The position numbers were made by a program, and so were the translations under genes. The notes beneath the pieces were generated by a model. That model had not been told where the DNA came from, ran no database searches, and worked only from the letters and a program-made list of their open reading frames with translations. Below, piece by piece: positions 34,201-46,200 of a DNA stretch of 64,000 nt. The DNA comes from Coriobacteriia bacterium (GTDB lineage Bacteria > Actinomycetota > Coriobacteriia > Coriobacteriales > QAMH01), in contig QAMH01000008.1 of assembly GCA_003149935.1 (NCBI GenBank), forward strand, positions 124,001-188,000. Reading direction: 5' to 3'. Numbering within the stretch: the first letter of the stretch is position 1; each line of letters begins with the position of its first letter.

Positions 34201-37200
34201 GTCCCATCCGGCAAGGTTGAGCGAGACGAGCGCCGTATCTCCGGCAAACACCCTGGAGAAGTCGGTGACGGAGCTCGTATCCCAGTATGCAACCGCATCG
34301 TTGTTCTTCAGGTTCGTGCAACCTGCGAACATGTTTGCAAACGTGGTCGCCGACGAGGTGTTCCACTCATCGACACCCGTAATGGTGGTGAGCGCCCGGT
34401 CATTCTGGAACATGCCCGAAAGGTCGGTCGCACCCGTCACGTTCATGTCCGTGCCATCGAAGCTCGTAAGGCCCGTATGGTTGGCAAACCAGTTGGCGGG
34501 GTTTTGCAGGATGGTAGAGCCGTTGGTATTGACGGACAAGACGTTTGCCAGGCCGGGAATGTCCTTCCAGGGGAGCTGGTCGGCAGTCTCGGTAATGGTC
34601 TTGTTTGAACCACCGTCAGAGCCGATGGTCAAAAGCTTGCTTGCCTTGACGTAGGTCCACCAGGTGTTCTGGTTGGCAAATCGGCCACCAAGCGTCGTGC
34701 CGTCCCAATTGTAGACAAGTGCATTGCCGAGGGTATTTCCGCTCGTGCCATAGCGGGCCTTCATATCCGTGCAATCGCCAAACCATGTGTAGTTGGGCAG
34801 GTACCAGCGGCCATCGGAATCTGTACGGGTACTAATGGCGTCAAGTCCGGCACCAGCCAACACGGACTTGGGACCAAGCGTCATCTTGGAAAGCGAGGTG
34901 GCACCGGCAAGCATGTTGGCGAGACTGGGAGCACCGCTCACGACATCCCATCCGGAGAAATCAACGGTTGTGAGATGGTTATCGTTTTGGAACATCGATG
35001 CCAGCGTCGTGGCAGAGGCAAAATCCCAGCCCTTGATTGCCGATGCGTCGACAAGACCCGTTCCCACAACCTGGCCCTTGTCGTTAAGGGCCTGGGCAAA
35101 CATGTACGAGAAATCCTGCACGTTCGAGACATTCCAACGTGCGATGCCAGCCAAGGAGGCAAGCGAATCGCAATCGTAGAACATTCGCGAAAGCGTTGTT
35201 GCGTTTGCGAGGTTCCAGTTGGTGATGCCGACGAGGTCGGTCAGCGCCGTGCAACCCGCAAACATCTTGGAGAAGTCAGTGGCCAATCCGGGGTTCATCG
35301 AACCGCCCTCGAAGCGCTGGATGAAGTTGTAGCTCTCGAACCACGAGGCAGGATTGAGCGGTGCGGCATCGTTGCGGAACACGACGGCCTTCATGTTGTC
35401 ATGGAACAGCTTGTACTGGTAGAGGCGCCAGGGAAGCTCGGTTGCCAGCTCGGGAATCGTAAGGTCCGTGGCACCGGCATCGATACCGATGGTGAGCGTG
35501 CCCGTGGGCTTGTCAAAGGTCCACCAGGCGCTCGGATTCTTGATGAAGTGGCCGCCGGGGCTGTCCTCCTGCCAATCGTAGGTGAGGGTACCGGCAAGCT
35601 GGCTTCCCAGGGTGTAGCGCTCGGCCAGGCGCTGGGTGCCGTCATACCACACGCCACCGCGCAGCTGCCAACGTCCGTCGTAGGCGTTGCGATCGGTGAG
35701 GGTGTCGTCAAAGCCCGTGTAGGTGGTCGTGCTGCCATTGGTCACGGCAAGAACGTTGTGCTCGCCAAAGACAACCGTCACGAGGTTCTTGCATCCCGTG
35801 AACATATTTGCAAGGTTGGTGGCAGCCTCCATGTTCCACGTGGAAATATTGAGGGTCTGCATATCCGCGCAATTCTGGAACATACCCGAGAAGTTCTGGA
35901 CGGTGCTGACGTTCCAGGGCGTGAGCTCGACATCCGTGAGCTTGGTGTTGGCAAACATACCCGAGACGTTGATGGCGCTTGAAGTATCCCAAACGCGAAT
36001 GTCATTCAGGGACGTAAGGCCAACGGCACCGTTGAACATGTTGGAGAAGTCAGTGACGTTGCTGACGTTCCAATTGCGCAGGAACGAAAGCTCGGTCAGC
36101 GAAGACGTGTTCCAGAAAGCGCCGGACATATCCGTGATATTGGTGGTGTTGAGCCAGTACTCGATGCCGGAAAGCGTCGTAAGCTTAACGTCGCCACGGA
36201 AGAGGTCCTTGATGGAATGCAGCGTATCGCCCCAGGCGTCAATACCGGCGACCGTCTCGAGCGACGTGCAACCCATGAACAAGCCCTCGATCGAATGATC
36301 AGTCGCCATGGACAGGTCAAGGCCGGCACCGTCAAAGTCGATGAGAGCCGTGTAGTCCTTGAACCACTTGGAGGGATTGATGAGCTTGATGCCACCGGTG
36401 ATGACGATGCTCTTGATGTCCTTGCCAGTGAAGATCGAAGCCCACGGCAGCTCGTCCCACCTGTCCTCGATTTCGTAGTTATAGGTGCCGTCCTCCTCGG
36501 CCTCGATATCCGAAGTGCCGATGAGCAGCGTATGCGAGGTCTTGTCGTAGCGCCACCAAGCGTTCTCGATGCCAGCGCCGTACTGGAAGCGGCCGCCAGG
36601 CATGGTGTCCCACGTGTAGAGGTAGACAACCTGGTACTTGGGACCACCGGGCGGATAGATGGCGGCGAGGTTACTGGAGCTGTCGTACCAACGCCCGTCC
36701 TCGCGTAGCCACTTGCCATCGGCCACGCCATGATCGGCAAGGCTGTTGGTGATGCCCGTATTGGTGAGGACGGACTTGAGGCCAAGGCGCAACTTGGCGA
36801 TGCTCTTGTTGTTGAGGAACATGCCCGTGATCGAAGGCGCGGTCATCATGTCCCAACCGGAGACATCGACGGCGAGCAGTGCCGTGTCACCATTGAACAT
36901 GTTTTCAAGCGTTGCGTTTGCGACCACCCAGGTGGCGATGCCTTCGGCATTCACCAGGTCGAGGCAGGAGGCGAACATCGAGGAGAAGTCCGTAACCTTG
37001 GAGACGTTCCAGCAATCACGCTCCACGCCATCAATGGTGGCCGTATGCGGCTTGAGACGATCGAGGGAAACGATCTTGGTGTTGTAGAACATGCGAACCA
37101 TGTTCGTGGCAGCAGAAGTGTCCCAATCCATGACCTGCGTGAGGTTGGCGAGCGCCTGGTTATGGGCAAAGGCGCCCGAGAAGTTTGTCACGGAGGATGT

Positions 37201-40200
37201 GTTCCAACCCGAGATGCCGCTGAGGGGCAATGCGGTATTGCCCTCGAAGATCGATGCGATGGACGTGATGGCCGAAACATCCCAGTTTTCGAGGCCGGTA
37301 AGCGTGGTGAGCTTGGCGCTCGCAGTCGTCTTGAAGAACATCTTCTCGAGACTCGTGGCCGTATGCGAAATCCTCAGCTCGCTCGCGTCGATATTGGCAA
37401 GCTCGAGGTAATCGGCAAACCAACTTGCGGGGTTTTGCAGGGTGAGGCCATCAGTCGTCGTGACCTGGGTGCATATGGCCCTGATGTCGAGGTTGGGCCA
37501 GGTGAGCCAGGGCTGCTGAGCTGCGGTCTCGGTAACGATCTTGTCCTTGTAGTTGTCGCGCGGGCCGTGCAGGTCGAGCACCTTGGTATCGCGATGGTAT
37601 TCCCACCACGCCTTGAGGTTTGAGTTGAAGCGGCCGCCCACCTCGTTGAGCTTCCACTGATAGGTACCCGCCATCTCTGCAGGGCCAATACCCGGGCGCT
37701 CTCGATTGGATTTGTTGATCTCGTCCCAGCTGCCAATCCAATAGGGATCAGGCGCAGGGTTCTTCCAGATGCCAGTCATGGTGAGCACGACGGTGGCATT
37801 CCAACCGGAGCTCGTGTAGCTACCATCACTGTGGAAGCGCACGTACATATACTGCGCGGTGGTTGTATAGGTCCAGACGCTGTCCGTACCACCTGACCAG
37901 CGGCTTAGATAATACTTGCCGTTGGAATCCCATACGGAAACCCAGTCGTAACCACGCTCGGTGTGGATACCGTTATTGAAGGTCACGGAAATGGAGCTCG
38001 TCTTACCGTTGCCATAGGTCCAGGTGTGATCGTAGCTATTATAGTAGCCGGGGTTACCGAACTTTTGGTCACCCTCGCGCTGCTGACCGTTCGAAGCAAG
38101 CTGATAGGTCAGGGTGCGGGTAGGCTGATCGATGCCGTTGCCATCGTTGCAATAGGCATCGTAGCCAGGACCAAAGGTGACCTCATCCAGATACTCGTCA
38201 CGATAGAACATCTGGACGACGGTATCCGTGGCGTCGATGGTCCAGTTGCCCATGTCAACCTTGAGCAGCTTGCGCATGCCGCGGAACATGTAGTTGAAGT
38301 TGGTTGCGGAGCTCGTGTCCCAACTGCCTGTACCGGTGACGTACTGCAGCTGGTTGACCCCATCGAACATGCATTCGAAGGTAGTGACCTTGGAAACGTC
38401 CCAGTTTGCCATGGACGGCAACGTAACGAGCACGCTGCAGTTCTGGAACATGCTCGACACGTTCGCGAGAACGGGAGTGTTCCACGTGGCGGTTCCAGCG
38501 ATGGTGGTGAGTGCCGTGTTGTTTCGGAATGTCGAGGCGAAGCTCGTGACATCTTTGGTATCGAGTCCAGCACCGTCAAAGTTGGTGAGGCCCGTATGGC
38601 CATCAAACCAGCCGCCGAGAGACTTGGGGGCGAGGCCACCCGTGGTGTGAACCGTCAAGATTGAGGTGGTGTAGTTGGCAACGATGGGAGTGCCATCTGC
38701 TGCGGGTTGCCTCCAGGGCAAGTTTGCTGCAGTCGAGTCCGCGATGTTGATGGACTTGTCTGCATCCGCGCCGCCGTCTGCTCCCATGTGCAATGCCTTC
38801 GTGGCCTTGACGTAGTACCACCAGGCGTTTTGGTTGCTCGGGAAACGGCCGCCCAGGCGCGTATCATCCCATATATACGTGATCGTGCCAGTAGGTGGTG
38901 CGCGGCCTTGATCGCTTCCAGAATAGCGATCGGAGAGTCGCGTGGTGCAATCGAACCAGATTTCGTCACCTTCGTCGTTGGTATAGACCCACATGCCGTC
39001 ATTTGCGTCGAGGCCGGGCAGACTGTTGGTAAAGCCAGCATCACCCAAGCGCACGCCCTCGCCCAGGATGAGTTTGCGCAGGCCCTTGCAGTTTTGCAGC
39101 AGGTTGGCATGGGTGCCGTTTTCCATCACCCAGCTATGGATGTCAAGCTCGGTAATCTTGCCAAGACCGGCAAAGGCGTTATCAAAGCTGGTCACGTTGG
39201 TGGTGTTCCACTCCCCCATGCCGGTGACGCTCGTCATGTTGATGGCACCGTTATAGAGGTTGCGCAGCGAGATGAGCTTCTCGGTCGTGGCAGAGTCGGT
39301 GGGCCACGTGACGTTCACGAGCGCGGTGCAGCCATCGAAGGTGCTCTCCATGGACGTGACCAGCGAAAGGTCCAGGCCACGGCCATCAAACTTAGTGAGC
39401 TGCGTGTAGCCCTTGAACCAGCTCTCGAGCGTATGCGGTGCGATGGTGCCGAGCTCCGGCGAAGAGACAAAGGAGGTCACGCGCGTGTCGGGGTCGTTGT
39501 TCGGATCGGTGATGAGCGAGCGCCAGGGCATGGTCACGGAACCATCGGCAGCCTCGTATTCGGTAACCTCGACGGAAAGCGTGGGGTCATCAACGCCAAC
39601 GGAAAGCTGTCCCTTGTTGTACTCCCACCAGACGTTCGTGTTCTCGAAACGGCCGCGCATATAGCCTTCGAGGAACTTGTAGGTGACGGTGTAGTAGTTG
39701 TTGTGGGTCTCGGGATAACGGGCTGCAAGGTCTCCCGTGTTACCGATGAGCGAATCGGCGAGGTTCTCGTACTCGTGCTCCTCGTCAACGAGCTCGGCCC
39801 AGGTACCATTCTTGGGAAGGTGGTCGGCGAGCGTGTTGTCGAAGCCCGAGTCCTTGGCCGGGCCGTTGAGCACGACACCGTTGGAAACCTTGAGGTAGAT
39901 AAGGTCCTGAAGGTTCTTGAACATGTTGGTGAAGACTGCATCGGACGGCATGTACCAGTGCGAATCGTCAACCGCCAGATGCAGGCGAGAGAGCCTGATG
40001 TCGTTTGCGAACATGCCCTCGAAGGTGCGTGCCGCATTGACCGTCCATCCGGCAATTGCCGTAAGGGTGGTGAGGGAGCGCAGCTCGGAGAAGGAATAGG
40101 CGAAGTCCGTAACCCTGCTCACACCCCAGTCGGTGATGTTGTTAATGGTCGTGAGGTTAACGTCGTTATAGAAGAGCCTGTGCAAGCTCGTGCAATAGGC

Positions 40201-43200
40201 GGGGTTGAGGCCCGTGCCGTCAAAGGTCTTGAGGTTTGAGAGCCCCGCAAACCATCCGGTCATGTTGAGCGGAGCGATGCTGTTTTGGGTGGCAACGGAG
40301 GTGATCTTGGTCTTGCCGTTGATGGGCGCAAGCCACGGCAAGGTCAAATCGCTCGTTGGGGCCAGGGTGCCATCCGCCAGCATGTACTGCATCGTGCCGT
40401 CATATTCGGAAACGGTCTTATCGGGGGCGTTTTGCTCGACGCCAATGGTAAGCACGCCGTTGACGAAGGTCCACCAGGCGTAGAGGTTGCTCGGGAAGCG
40501 CCCGCGCACACCAGAGGCCCACGTATAGGTGTGGGTGGTGGAGATGATCTGCATCAAAGTCTTGGTCACGCCCGACTCAGCACCAAAGTTGAAGGTCGCG
40601 CTCTTATCGGCACCATAGCGGGCGATGAGCTGCTGGGTGCAATCAAACCAGGGGGTATCGGCGCTGTTGGAATCCATGGTCCAGTGGCCGGCGGTGGTCA
40701 CGCGGGAGGAAAGCGGAGTGACTCCATCGGCTCCATTGCCAAAGCCCGTCCCCTCAAGCACGGCAACCCTGTCGAGGGTAATCGAGCTGATAGCGGGCAG
40801 ATTGGCGAGCATGAGGTCGTGAGGCGTGGAGGCAGTCCAGTTCCAGCCGGTGAGGTTGAGCGTGGCAAGGGCCGTGTCTCCGGCAAAGGTGCTGGAAAGC
40901 GTGCCGGTGGGAGACATGAGGACCTGCGAGATGTCCATACCAGAGGCATTGATATTGGTGACATCGGTATAACCGGCAAACCAGAACGCGAGGTTCATGG
41001 GCGCGAGCCTGCCGTTGATGATGATGGAGGTGACGTAGCGGCCGGTCCACGTGTTATTGCCGCCAGTGGTATGAGCGCGAATGATGCCCGCCTTGTGCCA
41101 GGGCAGCTCGCGCGAGGTTGCCGAGGTCTCGAACTCCGTCACGATCTTGTTGCTGCCGCTATCGGTGCCAAGCGTGAGGGTATGGCTGTTTGCATCGTAA
41201 CTCCACCAGGCATTGTCGTTGCTGGGGAAGCGGCCACGCAGGGCACTCGACCAGGTATAGGTGATGTCATCGGTTATTCCGTTGCCGACGCCATCCTTAG
41301 CTGCGGGATAGCGGCGGGCGACGTCACCCGTGGAGCCAAACCAGGGGGAACCAGCGGAAGTGTAGGCCCAGGAGCCGTTGGTCGGGAGGTGGGCAGCGAG
41401 CGTATCGTCAAAGCCAGTACCCTCGAAGATAATCTGCGGACCAACCGTAATCGACGTAAGCGCGTTGAGGCCAACGAGCATTTCGGCACGCGTGGCCGTG
41501 TCCTTCATGTTCCAACCAGAGATATCAAGCGAGGTAAGGGCGCTGTTGTTCTTGAACGCGGTATCGTACTTAGTAATGCTGGCGGTGTCCCACTCATCGA
41601 TGCCTGTGATGGTCCTGAGTTTGGCGTCGCCTTCGAAGAGTCCTTCGATGCTTATAGTATTAGTGGTGATGAAGCCAACGCCGTTGAAATCCACGAGATT
41701 GGGGTAGTTGGCAAACCAGAAATTAAGGTTGGCCGGCGCGACCCTCTTGTCGGTGCTGGTCACGACGCGCGTAACCACGTCCTTGGAGCCGATGGCCGCA
41801 AGCCAGGGCAGCACCTTGGAGGCAGCACCGGTCTCGGTCTCGGTGACGACAAGGTTGCCGGCCTGATTGTCCGACCCGATGGTGAGCACGCCATCCGCAA
41901 AAGTCCACCACGTATTGTCGTTGTCGAAACGACCTGCCATGACGCCCGCTTTCCAGATGTAGCCCATCTTTCCAGCGGCAGCGCCCTCGGCGTTCTTTCC
42001 GGCGGGATAGCGCTTTGCGAAGTTCGAAGTCGAGCCGAACCAGGTCGAGCTGCTGGCACCGTTAGGAGTTCCCTCCCAGGATCCCTGGGTAACCTTGAGA
42101 CCCTGCAGGTCGCTGTTAAAGCTCGTCCCCTCGAGGATGACTCCTGCACCCACCGTAAAGACACCTTGTCCAAAAGCAGCGATGGTGCCGAGTTTGCCGC
42201 AAGAAGCGAACATGTCGGTTCTGGTGGAGGCCGCATCCATGGACCAGCCGGAGATATCAAGCGTCACCAGATTGGCGCACCCGGCAAACATGTTGGCGAA
42301 ATCGGTGACTCCCGTGACGTTCCAGGAGGCGCCGTCGACAAACATGAGCAGGGAGCTTGCGTTCTTGAACATTCCATTAGTATTAGTGAGCGCCGCGGTA
42401 TTCCATCCGGAAACACCGGAAAGCTGCGTGAGACTGGCAGCGCCTTCGAACATGGAGACGAAGCTCTCGATATGAGAGACATCCCAGTTCTCGAGACCCG
42501 TTACGGTGCTGAGGCGCTCGGTGCTGTAGAAGAGCTGGTACAGCGAGGTGTTGCCAGCGAGGTCAAGACCGGCACCATCGAAGCTCGTCAGACGATGGTA
42601 GTTCTTGAACCAGGCCGCAAAGTCGATCGGGTTGAAGTTCTTGCCGGGGTTGCCATCAGCCTCAACGGTGACCATGTTGATGAGAACGGCGTAATTCTCG
42701 CCAATGGCCTTGAGCCAGGGAACGCTTGCCGCGTTCTCGGTCACGCTGCGGTTGATGACCGCCGGGTTGGGATTGGGGCCCGTCCCCTTGTACTCGTCGG
42801 TACCCAAGGTGAGTGCTCCAGCAGTGCGGTCGAACTTCCACCAGGCATTGTCGTTGCTGTCGAAGCGGCCGCGCAGGTTGTTGCTCGACCAGGTGTAGGT
42901 CATTGCACCGGGAACGATGGAGTTACCAGCGTAGCGGTTCTTGAGGTTCTCCGTCGTGCCAAACCAGATACCATCGGAGCAATCCCAGCTGCCAGCGGAG
43001 GCGATACGGGTCTTCATGAGCTCGGCATCGTCAAGACCGGTGCCCTCGAGAATCACAGTCTGGCAGATCTTGAAGGTCGCGATGGCTTCGAGATAGGCAA
43101 ACATATTAGTGCGAACTGCGTTCTGCGGCATGTTCCACCCGGAGATGTCGAGAGTTACGACGAAGTTGTCACCCTCGAACATGCCCTCGAAGGTCTGGGC

Positions 43201-46200
43201 AGCCGTGACGTTCCAACGAGCCAGGGCGTCGATGGTGACGAGGTCCTTCGTGTTGCGGAACATGTGCGCGAAGTTCGTAACGTGAGAGGTGTCCCAGTCA
43301 CCAATGGTGGGCTGCACGGTCATGAGGTTGCAGCCATCGAAAAGGCCCTCAAGCGAGGTGATGGTACTGGTGTTCCATGCAGCAACACCCGAAAGCGAGT
43401 TGAGTGCGTTGCAGTCCTTGAAGAGGTTGGCGAGCGAATGGGTCTCGGAGAGGTCGACGCCGGCGCCGTTGAAGCTAACCAACGATGCGTATCCGGCAAA
43501 CCATCCATCGGTTACGGTGCCGTTGCCACCAAGGTTCTGGGGCTTGACCCGAGTGGGATTGCTCGCATCTCCCGTTGCGCGGAAGACAACATAGTTGACC
43601 TGATCCTTGCGGATGACACCATTCCAAGGAAGGTTGGATGCATCCTGCGTCACTATAGTATTAGTGGCCCCTGGGTCCGCACCAATCGTAATGGTACCGT
43701 TCGTATAAATCCAGTAGACATTGTCGTTTCCGTCGAAACGACCGGAGCGCATGGACGGATCCCAAATATATGTGAAGGAACCTGTAGCATCTCCCTCAAT
43801 CGAAGAGGAGACGGGATAGCGCGCAGCGAGGTTTTCACTGGAACCAAACCAGGCACTGTCTTCAGTGGCCCAAGAACCATTTGCCGTTCCGTGCTCGATG
43901 AGGGTTTCTATACCGGAACCTGTAAGAATCACGTCGCCACTCAAGAGGAGACGGCGGAGCGACGAATTACCGGAGAACATGTTGTCGCGAGGAGCAGTCG
44001 GCTGCATGACCCAACCCGTGAGGTTCATGCTCGTGACTCCAGCATCCATAAAGAGGAACGCGAAGCTCGTCGCAAACTCGACGTTCATTCCCGTGCCATC
44101 GAAATTGGTCATCGAGACGTAGCTCTTGAACCAGTTCTCGAAATTCACGGGAGCGATTCCATTGCGCGCAACAACGGAACGAACGGCAAACGATCCGGTG
44201 GGGACCGCTCCCGTGGTGAGCCAGGGAACATTTGTCGCCGACTCGGTCACCTTCTTGTCGGCGGCTCCGATTGCGTTGCCGCGCGAGTCAACAGAGTCGA
44301 CACCAATGGTAAGAATGCCATCGGAAGTTCCGCTGAACATCCACCAAGCGTTGTCATTCTCGAAGCGACCACCAATCTGATTCGGATGCCACGTATATAT
44401 TAGTGCGCCCGAAGCACTCGAGGGGCGTTGGGCAGCTGTCTTGGTGGCGGAATAACGAGTGGCAAGATTACCCGTCGTGCCAAACCAGACGCCATCCGAG
44501 CAATCCCAGGTTCCGGCCTTTGGCTCGCGCTTCGAGAACGAATCGGTAAGTCCGGTACCTGTGAGAATTACGGTCTCCGTTACGGTGAGGGTGGTAAGCG
44601 TCGTGCAGTTCGTGAACATGTTGTCACGAGGAGCGCTTGCGACCGCATCCATGTTCCAGCCGGAGATGTCGATTGAGGAGAGGAAGGTGTCGCCACGGAA
44701 AAGCGAATCGAACGAAGTGCAGTGGGAGACGTCGATTCCCGTGCCGTCGAAACTGATGAGATTTGCGTAGTTTGCAAACCAGGATGCGAGAGTGGTCGGC
44801 GCGATGTTTCCGAGAGTCGTGATTGCCTTGATGGCAGCAGCCCCAACCGAAGGGAGCCAGGGAAGCTGCTCGGCCGCTTCGTCAACGGACTTGTCAACGG
44901 CACCTGTTGCATCGATGGTCAACGTGCTCGAGGTCTTGTCGAAGGACCACAGCACATTCGCGTTGGATGCAAAGCCAGACTCATAATAGAAATTGTAAGC
45001 ATGAATTCCGGAAGGCGCGCCGGATCCGGAGTAGCGACTCACGAGATTGGCAGTCGTTCCGGACCATGCATCCGACTTCCACGTACCGGCATTGTCGCCA
45101 CGGCTTGCCGTGTTACCCAAACCGGTACCATTAAGATTCACGTTCGGATTGAGGGTTATCTTCTCAATCGCTCCCATGTTCGAAAGCATGTTGGTTTTGG
45201 TAGCTGACCCGACAGTCCAATTCGTAAAATCGAGTTCCTTCAGATTTGAGCAACCTACAAACATATTCATGAAGGTTGTTGCCTTGGAAGTGTTCCACGA
45301 TCCAATACCCTGAACAGTTTCAAGATTTGTGCAACCATTAAACATATTTGCGAAGGTAGTCACATTTGACGTATTCAATGAATCCGCTTGGAATGAGACA
45401 AGTGATGTGTATCCGCTAAACCAATTGGATAGGTTTCTGGGCGCAATGGGGCCCGTGATTATGACCTGGAATATGTCGGTCGTTGTAAACGAGCTCTTCC
45501 AGGGAAGCGAAGACCCGTACTCGGTGACGGTCATATCGCCGTTATCGAGCACGGGGTGGATGTTGAGCGTCATGGTTCGCGTGTCAACGGTCCACGAAAT
45601 ATTCGAGTTGCTGGCAAAGAATCCGCTGTTGTCTGCCTGGGGGCTAATAGACGAACTCGCCGCCAGAAGCGGTGAGTCCAAAGCATCCTGCATGATCTGA
45701 TCAACGCCGTCTAGGCCCGATGATGATTCGTCCGGCTTGAACAAATCGCGTACTGGGCCGTAGACCTCCCCTGACGTTTCCGTCGGCGCCGCATTTTCTG
45801 CTGGTGCCGTTTGTTCAGGGGCAGATTCCGTGCGAGCACTCTCAGCGGGAAGGGCGACTGCCTCGGCGGCTGCCTTGGGGGCAGCTGCAGGAGTAGTCAC
45901 CGCCGCGGATCCGGCCGAAGCCGGCATGGGGATTGCGGCTGCCGCGGATCGCGGAGCAGCCACGGGTTCGGCAGCGCTGGAAGAAGCCGCCGCGGGCTGC
46001 GGTGCCGCAGCCGGAGCCATGACGACGACGGAGCCATTGGAGCCGGCACCCGCCGAAGCGATGTTCTCGGAGTTGTAGGAATTCTCGTCAGCGAGAGCAG
46101 GAGTGGCGAACGACGTAAGTACTAATATCGCGCCCGCGAAAAAAACGAGGCAAAGCGTGACGAGGGCGCGAAGAGCCCTTCGCTGCATGTCGCTGCGAGG

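Larger units (their letters stand above)
28000..45640 (-). repeat. Array of 21 DUF285-type modules
   Basis: Each module is roughly 280 residues. It opens with GGRFxSNxxAWWxY and TLTIGxD, passes through a conserved LPW, then WFxxYxxLTxFDGTGLD, one or more DUF285 units (MFxGCxxLxxLxxISGWNM), and closes with GTGxxD ... GxWxxxxxxWF ... RY. I counted 21 modules from the WW/LPW pairs. DUF285 is the 25-residue leucine-rich-like repeat of BspA-type and Mycoplasma surface proteins. Confidence 0.85.

Noticed and set aside
2521..44403. Very long plus-strand open frames opposite the adhesin, for example 2521-8862, 8908-13302, 13582-22911 and 40285-44403
   Set aside because: They mirror the strong codon bias of the repeat-rich adhesin gene. 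Their translations are low-complexity strings of Val/Gly/Arg/Asp with no domains, and the minus-strand frame has clear protein families throughout.
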